Shown: positions 6,761 through 12,417 of the stretch, piece after piece
How positions within the stretch are numbered: position 1 is the first letter of the stretch
How the letters are laid out: every line of letters starts with the position of its first letter
DNA from: a bacterium
GTDB taxonomy: Bacteria; Chloroflexota; Dormibacteria; UBA8260; Bog-877
Length of the DNA: 12,417 nucleotides
Direction: 5' to 3'
Assembly: GCA_021791455.1 (NCBI GenBank)
Contig: JAJYWM010000099.1
Span: 1 to 12,417 of the forward strand
The notes under the pieces: generated by a model
Told to the model about the DNA's origin: nothing
Database searches by the model: none
What the model saw: only the letters and a program-made list of their open reading frames with translations
Translations under genes and position numbers: made by a program

Positions 6761-6961
6761 ATGCTTAGTTCTTGGTACGTGGGGCTGCGCAATCGCCTGA
6801 GTCAGGTGCTCAGCCGCCCCGAAGCGGACGAAGAGGGGCAGGGCATGGTTGAATACGCCCTGATCCTGGTGCTCATCGCCATCGTAGTCATCGTCATTCT
6901 CGCGATCGTCGGGCACAAGGTCAGCACCGTGTTCTCGAACATCAACAACGGGCTCAACTGA
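6761..6961 (+). CDS. flp: Flp-type major pilin (Tad pilus)
   Basis: A 66-residue prepilin. A 26-residue basic and acidic leader ends in EEG, followed by QGMVEYALILVLIAIVVIV. Cleavage by a TadV/CpaA-type prepilin peptidase between G26 and Q27 would place Glu at +5 and Tyr at +6, the Flp signature. The 40-residue mature pilin is a single hydrophobic helix with the short tail FSNINNGLN. It is the polymer subunit of the Tad pilus, used for adhesion and surface colonisation. It has its own promoter-like region, a strong ribosome site and a downstream stem-loop, so it is probably expressed above the assembly genes that follow. The prepilin peptidase gene is not in this window. Confidence 0.95.
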   Translation: MLSSWYVGLRNRLSQVLSRPEADEEGQGMVEYALILVLIAIVVIVILAIVGHKVSTVFSNINNGLN

Positions 6962-6976
6962 GCCACCTGCAGCTTT

Positions 6977-7010
6977 GAGGCACGCGGCGGCATCTGCCGC
7001 CGCGTGCCTC
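6977..7010 (+). terminator. Perfect 16-bp stem-loop between flp and cpaB
   Basis: GAGGCACGCGGCGGCA (6977-6992) and TGCCGCCGCGTGCCTC (6995-7010) are exact reverse complements. The innermost bases open to a small loop. CTTTCC follows rather than a long T tract. It begins 16 bases after the flp stop. It may act as a leaky terminator or as a 3' stabiliser of the flp message, either of which would raise pilin over CpaB and the ATPases. Confidence 0.7.
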
Positions 7011-7066
7011 CTTTCCACCCCCAGCCGGCTTAACGTGCCTGCTTCAATCCTCGGAGGTTATCGACG

Positions 7067-8227
7067 GTGACGACCGATTTGAAAGGACGGGTCAATCAGG
7101 TCTGGATCGCCGTGGGTCTGATCTTGGCGATCGCGGCGTTCGGACTCGCTTACTACTTCACGCGCTCCAGCACCACAGCTCCCAAGCCCCTGGTGCCGGC
7201 CAACGGCCAGCTCGTCGTGGTGGCGCGCGTGTCGATTCCCAGCGGAACTCTCATCACCCCCGGGATGCTGGAGGTGACGAGGCTGAAGGGCGTCCTGCCC
7301 CTGAACGCCTACACATCGTGCCAGACCCTGGTCGGCGAGGCGTGCTCCACGGCGGCCGGGGTCACCGCCCCCAAGACCACCACTCAGTCGAGCACCCTCA
7401 GCTACTACGCCGTGGTGGCGATCTCGCCAAACACCGTGATCACCCAGACCCTGGTGTCGCCCAACAAGGTGTCGCAGACCCCGTCCTTCGGTAACCTGAA
7501 CCTGCCACCTGGAGAGGTGGCGATAGCCATTCCTCTGACGTCGCAGCAGGCGGTGGCCGGGTACCTGCAGGCGGGTGATCGCATCGACATCATCGCGTCC
7601 GCGGCCAACGGCAACACCAATTTCTCCTTCGAGGACATTCCCGTGCTCGGCGTCGGGGCGCCATCCACGACGGCCAGCGGCGGCTCGTCCTCCGCCTCCG
7701 GCGGACTTGTCGTGCTCCAGGTGACCAGGAGCCAGGCCCTGGGCATAGAGGAGTTGGAGAAGTCGGGGTCGATCTACAGCGTGGCGCTGCGGTCCGCGGC
7801 CGACTACGGGCACGGTTACATCCCGACCACGGTCTCCCCGGCGGACGACTACACCCAGGCGTGCACCGTGGGAACCAAGGTCAACCCGATCATCGAGGAG
7901 GACCTGCAGCAGGCGCAGGCGGCGGTGACCGCTGCCACCAAGACCTACAATCTGGCCCAGCAGCAGTACAACAAGGCCAACAGCACCCTGCAGACGCTCG
8001 CCAGCAACAGCCCCCAACAGCCTGCGGCCAAGCAGCTTGTGCTCTCGGATGCGGCGACCCTGGCACAAGACCAGTTCTCCTTGATCGAGGCTCAGAATGA
8101 GGTCACGTCGGACCAGTCCGTGCTGTACTGTGGAGCCACGGCGGCTCAGTCCCAGTCCAGCGCCAGCGGCTACGGGTCGGGCAGCTCTCAGATGATGCAG
8201 AACCTCTTCGGCTTCAGCATCGGCTGA
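7067..8227 (+). CDS. cpaB: Tad pilus assembly protein CpaB/RcpC, with a long C-terminal helical extension
   Basis: A 386-residue protein from a GTG at 7067, nine bases after GGAGG (7053-7057). One membrane helix (about 12-30) is followed by an extracytoplasmic SAF/RcpC region: VVVARVSIPSGTLITPGML (50-68), VAISPNTVIT (117-126) and the RcpC core with LPPGEVAIAIPLTSQQAVAGYLQAGDRI split around residues 146-173. These match CpaB, a periplasmic or cell-wall component of Tad pilus assembly. A Ser/Gly linker lies at 201-213. Residues 275-350 are rich in Gln and Ala and predicted helical or coiled coil, and the tail is Ser/Gly-rich. Typical CpaB proteins end soon after the RcpC core, so this extension is unusual. 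The four cysteines (C85, C93, C266, C355) all lie outside the membrane and could form two disulfides. The secretin gene that usually follows cpaB in two-membrane bacteria is absent; cpaE comes next after 39 bases. Confidence 0.9.
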   Translation: MTTDLKGRVNQVWIAVGLILAIAAFGLAYYFTRSSTTAPKPLVPANGQLVVVARVSIPSGTLITPGMLEVTRLKGVLPLNAYTSCQTLVGEACSTAAGVTAPKTTTQSSTLSYYAVVAISPNTVITQTLVSPNKVSQTPSFGNLNLPPGEVAIAIPLTSQQAVAGYLQAGDRIDIIASAANGNTNFSFEDIPVLGVGAPSTTASGGSSSASGGLVVLQVTRSQALGIEELEKSGSIYSVALRSAADYGHGYIPTTVSPADDYTQACTVGTKVNPIIEEDLQQAQAAVTAATKTYNLAQQQYNKANSTLQTLASNSPQQPAAKQLVLSDAATLAQDQFSLIEAQNEVTSDQSVLYCGATAAQSQSSASGYGSGSSQMMQNLFGFSIG

Positions 8228-8266
8228 GCGGAGGAAGGGTCCAGAGGAGTCAGGAGTGCCAGCCCC

Positions 8267-9508
8267 ATGGCGGAGGGCGCAGCCGTGATCCGGGTGGTGG
8301 TGGTGGATGACATCCCCAGCACCAGGGAGAACCTGAAGAAGCTGCTGTCCTTCGAGGACGACATCGAGGTGGTCGGAACGGCCGGTGACGGCCGGGAAGG
8401 AATCGACGTCAGCCGCCAGCTGCAGCCTCACGTGGTGCTGATGGACGTCAACATGCCGGGCATGGACGGCATCAGCGCCACGGAGGCGCTGGCGGTCGAG
8501 CTCCCCCAGTGCCCGGTCGTGATCATGTCGGTCCAGGGGGAGCGCGACTACCTGCGCCGGGCGATGCAGTCCGGGGCCAGAGAGTTCCTGATCAAGCCCT
8601 TCACCGGTGACGAGCTGGTCTCGAGCATTCGCCGGGTCTATGACCTGGAGGCCAAGAAGGGGGCCTATGCGCCCAAGGCGGCCGTCCCCGCCGACCAGCC
8701 CGAGAGGCCAGGCGGGAAGGTCTGCGTGGTCGTCAGCGGCAAGGGCGGCTGTGGCAAGAGCTTCGTGGCGGTGAATCTGGCGGCGGCGTTGCGGATCGAG
8801 ACCAGCGCCAAGGTGTGCCTGGTCGACCTCGATCTCCAGTTTGGGGACGTCGGCGTGATGATGAACATCGACCACGCCAAGACCATCACCGAGCTGGTCG
8901 ACGGATCCGGCTCCTTGGACTGGGAGTTCCTGGACGATGTTCTGGCCGATGGCCCTCTCGGGCTGCGGGTCCTGCTTGGTCCGTTCAGCCCCGAGTACGG
9001 GGATTTGGTCCGAGCGGAGCATGTGCGCCAGATCGTAGACATTTTGCGACGAGAGTTTGACTATGTCGTGGTCGACACCGCCAGCCAGTTGTCGGAGGCT
9101 ACTCTCGAGGCGATTGACAACGCTCAACACGTGATCGTTGTCGGCGCCCTCACCATCCCTGCCATCAAGGACACGAGGTTGATGCTCAAGATGCTGGATT
9201 CGCTCAGGGTCGATCGCGACAACATCTCGGTTGTCGTGAATGGCCACGATGCCCACGCGGTCTATGACGGCCCGAGCATCGAGCGCAACCTCAAGTTTCC
9301 CGTCAGAGTGCAGCTCCCATCTGAGCCCAGACTGGTGGGCGGCTCGATTCATCGCGGGTCACCGCTGGTCGTTACCCATCCGGATTCCGACATCGCCGAC
9401 CAGCTGAAGGGGTTGGCGCGGAGCCTTCGCCCCGGTGGGGCAGCGGCCTCGGAACAGGCCAAGGTGGAGGCCAAGCCCACCGGCCGCCGCTTCAGCCTGC
9501 GGCGCTAG
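8267..9508 (+). CDS. cpaE: CpaE/TadZ: receiver domain fused to a MinD-like ATPase
   Basis: A 413-residue cytoplasmic protein. Residues 7-125 form a receiver domain with the full phosphorylation set: D14 and D15, phospho-acceptor D60 in LMDVNMPGMDG, S88 and K110 in IKPF. Residues 150-390 form a ParA/MinD-type ATPase. It has the deviant Walker A GKGGCGKS (158-165), the A' segment VDLDLQFGD (186-194) and Walker B YVVVDT (266-271). CpaE/TadZ proteins position the Tad machine in the cell. In Caulobacter CpaE the receiver is atypical, so a complete acceptor site here is notable. The basic tail ends RRFSLRR. Two starts are possible: ATG 8267 with AGGAG at 8252-8256, or GTG 8285 with GGAGGG at 8272-8277; the second loses six residues and no motif. 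cpaF follows 21 bases after the stop. Confidence 0.93.
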   Translation: MAEGAAVIRVVVVDDIPSTRENLKKLLSFEDDIEVVGTAGDGREGIDVSRQLQPHVVLMDVNMPGMDGISATEALAVELPQCPVVIMSVQGERDYLRRAMQSGAREFLIKPFTGDELVSSIRRVYDLEAKKGAYAPKAAVPADQPERPGGKVCVVVSGKGGCGKSFVAVNLAAALRIETSAKVCLVDLDLQFGDVGVMMNIDHAKTITELVDGSGSLDWEFLDDVLADGPLGLRVLLGPFSPEYGDLVRAEHVRQIVDILRREFDYVVVDTASQLSEATLEAIDNAQHVIVVGALTIPAIKDTRLMLKMLDSLRVDRDNISVVVNGHDAHAVYDGPSIERNLKFPVRVQLPSEPRLVGGSIHRGSPLVVTHPDSDIADQLKGLARSLRPGGAAASEQAKVEAKPTGRRFSLRR

Positions 9509-9529
9509 AAAGGCACAAGGAGCGAGCAA

Positions 9530-11104
9530 ATGTCATTGCTGGAGCGGGTAAGAACCAAGGGTGACGGCGAGCCCGAAGGGGCTGCGCCCGCGATCCCCAC
9601 CCAGTCGGCTCCGCCCCCGGTCGCGACCGGGGCGGCGGCCCCGCCACCGGCTGTTCCCCCTCCGCCATCGGCGCCATCTCGCCTTGCCGAAGCGGTAGCG
9701 GCGCGCACCGCGGCCGCGCCAGCGCCAGCCCCAAGCACCGCGCCGGCCCAGGGTATGGGCTGGCGCGAGCGCACCGAGGGCGCCAGGCCGGGCCACGAGG
9801 TGAGGGCCGTGGCGCATCCGCAGTACTCCACGATCAAGGCCCAGGTGACGCAGCTCCTGCTGGAGGAGTATTCCGATGTCTCCAAGGCTCCGCGGGAGCG
9901 GCTGGTGGCCAAGATCGGGGAGCTCACCAACTCCGTGATCGAGGAGCTGAGCATCTCGATCACCCGCAACGACCGGCAGCGCCTGGTGGAGCAGCTAATC
10001 AACGACGTTCTCGGGCTCGGACCCCTGGAGGTGCTGCTCAAGAATCCGGACATCACCGAGATCATGATCAATGGCCCGGAGAAGATCTACGTGGAGCGCA
10101 AGGGGCGTCTGCAGCGCTATCCCGCCAGGTTTGACTCCAACGAGCACCTGATGCAGATCATCGATCGGATCGTGAGCTCGATAGGAAGGCGCGTCGACGA
10201 GAGCTCCCCCATGGTGGACGCCCGCTTGAAGGATGGCTCGCGGGTCAACGTCATCATCCCGCCGCTGGCCCTTCAGGGACCGACCATGACGATCCGCCGC
10301 TTCAGCAAGGACCCGTACACCATCGACAACCTCATTGAGTTCGGCACGCTCACCCAGGAGATGGCGACGTTCATCAAGGCCTGCGTGCGTGGTCGCATGA
10401 ACGTGGTCATCTCCGGCGGCACCGGCTCTGGAAAGACGACTACCCTAAACGTCCTCTCGGGCTGGATTCCCGAGGATGAGCGGATCATCACCATCGAGGA
10501 CTCGGCCGAGCTCCAGCTGCATCAGGAACACGTGGTGACCTTGGAATCTCGGCCCGCCAACATCGAGGGGCGCGGACACATCGGGATCCGCGAGCTGGTG
10601 ATCAACTGCCTTCGGATGCGACCGGACCGGATCGTGGTCGGTGAGTGTCGTGGCGGCGAGGCCCTGGACATGCTCCAGGCCATGAACACGGGCCACGACG
10701 GCTCCCTCACCACGGTCCATGCCAACTCGCCGGCGGACGCCCTCTCGCGTCTGGAGACCATGGTCCTGATGGCGGGCACCGACCTGCCCTCGAGGGCGAT
10801 CCGGGAGCAGATCGCGGCCGCAGTCAACATAATCGTCCAGCAGGCGCGCCTGCGCGACGGCAGCCGGCGGGTCATCGCCATCTCCGAGGTTTGCGGTTTC
10901 GACGGAGACCGCGTCCTGCTCAAGGACATCTTCTTGTACAACCAGCGCGGGCTTGACGATCAGGGCATGGTGATGGGGGAGTTTGCCCCGGTCCGGGTGC
11001 CCGACTGCCTGGATGACCTGCGCGCCATAGGCGAGCCCGTCGACCCGGCGATCTTCGAGCCCACCCCGTCATCTGTTCCGGCGGCTGGAGACAGCGCGGC
11101 ATGA
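9530..11104 (+). CDS. cpaF: CpaF/TadA secretion ATPase of the Tad pilus
   Basis: A 524-residue hexameric ATPase with ATG 9530 and AAGGAG at 9517-9522. Residues 1-15 and a Pro/Ala-rich linker (about 18-75) precede the conserved N-terminal domain (about 95-260). That domain includes LGLGPLEVLL (161-170), ITEIMING (175-182) and PLALQGPTMTIRRFS (245-259). The RecA-like core has Walker A GGTGSGKT (296-303), the Asp box TIEDSAEL (321-328), Walker B RIVVGECRG (367-375) and the His box TTVHANS (394-400). It belongs to the type II/IV secretion ATPase superfamily, CpaF branch, and powers pilin polymerisation from the cytoplasm. The Pro/Ala linker may give flexibility or contact CpaE. The stop overlaps the tadB start by four bases (ATGA), suggesting coupled translation. 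Confidence 0.96.
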   Translation: MSLLERVRTKGDGEPEGAAPAIPTQSAPPPVATGAAAPPPAVPPPPSAPSRLAEAVAARTAAAPAPAPSTAPAQGMGWRERTEGARPGHEVRAVAHPQYSTIKAQVTQLLLEEYSDVSKAPRERLVAKIGELTNSVIEELSISITRNDRQRLVEQLINDVLGLGPLEVLLKNPDITEIMINGPEKIYVERKGRLQRYPARFDSNEHLMQIIDRIVSSIGRRVDESSPMVDARLKDGSRVNVIIPPLALQGPTMTIRRFSKDPYTIDNLIEFGTLTQEMATFIKACVRGRMNVVISGGTGSGKTTTLNVLSGWIPEDERIITIEDSAELQLHQEHVVTLESRPANIEGRGHIGIRELVINCLRMRPDRIVVGECRGGEALDMLQAMNTGHDGSLTTVHANSPADALSRLETMVLMAGTDLPSRAIREQIAAAVNIIVQQARLRDGSRRVIAISEVCGFDGDRVLLKDIFLYNQRGLDDQGMVMGEFAPVRVPDCLDDLRAIGEPVDPAIFEPTPSSVPAAGDSAA

Positions 11105-12117
11105 GCCTGATAAGCATCGTTCTGGAGGCGGTCGGCGCCCTTGGCATCTTCGGTGCGGTGGCGGCCCTGGGCCTCAGCCGCACCAGGACTCGGGAGGGCG
11201 ACCTGGACGCCAGGTTGCAGCGCTTCGCGGAGGCGGGCGCGGGCATGGTGGTCAACATGCCGACGAGGGAAGTTGAGGAGGAGGCGCCCGCGGCAAGGGG
11301 CCCCCTCAGTGGTCTGTTGCAGCGCTTCCGCGGCCGCCAGAGTGGCGCCGCGCTGGCGGCGCAGCGCAGCCGAAACGCCAACCTCTCCGAGGCGCTCGCC
11401 AGGGCCGACGTGAAGCTTAGACCGGCCGAGTGGTACCTGATCCGGATCGGCACCGTCCTGGTCCTGGCGCTACTCGGCTTCGCCCTCTATCACAATGCGA
11501 TATTCGCCCTGATCCTTGCCGTGGTCGGGTTCTTCGTGCCCCCCCTGGTTCTCCGCTTCAGGGAGCGCAAGCGCTCCAGGGCGTTCAACGATCAGCTGGG
11601 GGATGTGCTGATTCTGCTCAGCAATGGTCTGAAGGCGGGCTACAGCTTTCCCCAGGCGATGGCCAGCATCGCGCGCTCAGCCAACCCCCCGGTCGCGGAG
11701 GAGTTCGCCAGGGCGACCCGGGAGATCCAGCTCGGCATCACGACCGATGAGGCTCTGGGCCACATGGTTACCAGGATTCGCTCGGAGGACTTGGACCTGG
11801 TTGTGACGGCGGTCGGGATCCAGCGGGTGGTCGGTGGCAACCTGGCGGAGATCCTTGACAACATCGCCTTCACCATCCGGGAGCGGGTCCGCATCAAAGG
11901 CGAGATCCGCACCCTGACCGCCCAGGCGCGGGCCTCGAGCTACATCATCACCGGTCTGCCGATCGCGCTGGCTCTGATTCTGCAGGCAATCAACCCGGCC
12001 TATATCGCGCCCCTGCTTTCATTCAAAGGTCCCGGGCCATATGTCCTGATTGGGTGCGGCATCTCCATTGGGTTCGCCTTCTATGTGATGCAGCGCATCG
12101 CCAACATTGAGGTCTGA
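11101..12117 (+). CDS. tadB: TadB inner-membrane platform protein (T2SSF domain)
   Basis: A 338-residue membrane protein; its ATG overlaps the cpaF stop by four bases. A helix at 3-24 is followed by a cytoplasmic region (about 26-108) and two helices at 112-130 and 132-152. A T2SSF domain (about 165-292) comes next, with LGDVLILLSNGLKAGYSF (166-183), VAEEF (198-202) and VVGGNLAEILDNIA (243-256). Two C-terminal helices lie at about 281-299 and 311-329. TadB and TadC form the membrane platform on which CpaF drives pilus assembly. Length and layout match the family. The tadC ATG begins three bases after the stop. Confidence 0.94.
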   Translation: MSLISIVLEAVGALGIFGAVAALGLSRTRTREGDLDARLQRFAEAGAGMVVNMPTREVEEEAPAARGPLSGLLQRFRGRQSGAALAAQRSRNANLSEALARADVKLRPAEWYLIRIGTVLVLALLGFALYHNAIFALILAVVGFFVPPLVLRFRERKRSRAFNDQLGDVLILLSNGLKAGYSFPQAMASIARSANPPVAEEFARATREIQLGITTDEALGHMVTRIRSEDLDLVVTAVGIQRVVGGNLAEILDNIAFTIRERVRIKGEIRTLTAQARASSYIITGLPIALALILQAINPAYIAPLLSFKGPGPYVLIGCGISIGFAFYVMQRIANIEV

Positions 12118-12120
12118 TCG

Positions 12121-12417
12121 ATGTCTCCTGAAGCGATCATAGTCGGGATCCTTGCGGCCGGGGCCATTTTCCTGGTCGTAGTAGGCGCCACATCACGCAA
12201 GGCACCGCCGGTGGATCTCCTGGATGCCAGGCTGGCGGTGTACGAGGCCCCTGAGGACAACACCAAGACCCTCGATGAGATTGAACTCAGCCGCCCCTTC
12301 TCGGACCGGTTCATAAAGCCCTTCCTGGATCGGATGGGGCGGCGGGTGGCCGCCCTGCAGCCGAAGGACCAGGCCCAGAAGCTGCAGGTGATGATCGATT
12401 TGGCTGGACGCCCGCTG
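12121..12417 (+). CDS. tadC: TadC platform protein, N-terminal part (runs off the window)
   Basis: Ninety-nine codons from an ATG at 12121 to the window edge with no stop. A membrane helix at about 5-22 is followed by a soluble, charged region. Its end, KLQVMIDLAGRP (87-98), is typical of the stretch before the T2SSF domain in TadB/TadC proteins. The T2SSF domain itself lies beyond the window. Position directly behind tadB, with three bases between, supports the TadC call. A GAGG run at the end of tadB can serve as ribosome site. Confidence 0.8.
   Translation, partial: MSPEAIIVGILAAGAIFLVVVGATSRKAPPVDLLDARLAVYEAPEDNTKTLDEIELSRPFSDRFIKPFLDRMGRRVAALQPKDQAQKLQVMIDLAGRPL

Noticed and set aside
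7058..9352. 764-codon minus-strand open frame
   Set aside because: It is antisense to cpaB and cpaE, His/Arg/Gly-rich without motifs, and typical of codon-bias shadows.
9615..9632. Perfect 18-bp palindrome (CCCCGGTCGCGACCGGGG) inside cpaF, sharing a 12-mer with 3741-3752
   Set aside because: It lies in the Pro/Ala linker, where codons are almost all G and C. A shared 12-mer between two such places is expected by chance in 12 kb of GC-rich DNA.

Overview
This window comes from a GC-rich (by eye roughly two-thirds G+C) bacterial chromosome. Many GTG starts, REC-CpaE/CpaF/TadB/TadC gene order with no secretin gene between cpaB and cpaE, and a DUF929-type thioredoxin-fold protein next to a VKOR all fit a single-membrane, high-GC lineage such as Actinomycetota, Chloroflexota or Dormibacterota. 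The sequence alone does not settle which. No rRNA, tRNA, CRISPR array, transposase or phage gene was seen.

Left part (1-3462, + strand). The window opens inside a DPM1-like family 2 glycosyltransferase. A 500-residue polytopic membrane protein with GT-C-like features follows (423-1925). Next come a membrane-anchored thioredoxin-fold protein with a CPYC motif (1979-2914, DUF929 family) and an integral membrane VKOR homologue (2938-3462). The last two look like an extracytoplasmic disulfide-forming pair.

Middle (3463-5565). A 372-bp gap without a convincing gene holds several strong inverted repeats. It lies between the VKOR gene and a convergent minus-strand gene (3835-5430). That minus-strand gene encodes a second polytopic membrane protein, a distant paralogue of the one at 423-1925. 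Its start faces a divergent, short promoter region shared with a sensor kinase.

Right part (5566-12417, + strand). A soluble DegS-like histidine kinase precedes a Tad/Flp pilus locus: flp pilin, cpaB, cpaE, cpaF, tadB and the first 99 codons of tadC. The flp gene has its own apparent promoter with an 11-bp-period direct repeat, a leader hairpin, and a perfect 16-bp stem-loop after its stop codon. This layout would let pilin be made in excess over the assembly machine. cpaE carries an N-terminal receiver domain with all canonical phosphorylation residues, so the kinase next door is a plausible input to pilus assembly.

Working model (inference). CpaF powers assembly through TadB/TadC, CpaE positions it, and CpaB is the extracytoplasmic component. 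The oxidative-folding pair could serve the four-cysteine CpaB. The polyprenyl-sugar transferase and two GT-C-like proteins could modify surface molecules, possibly including the pilus.
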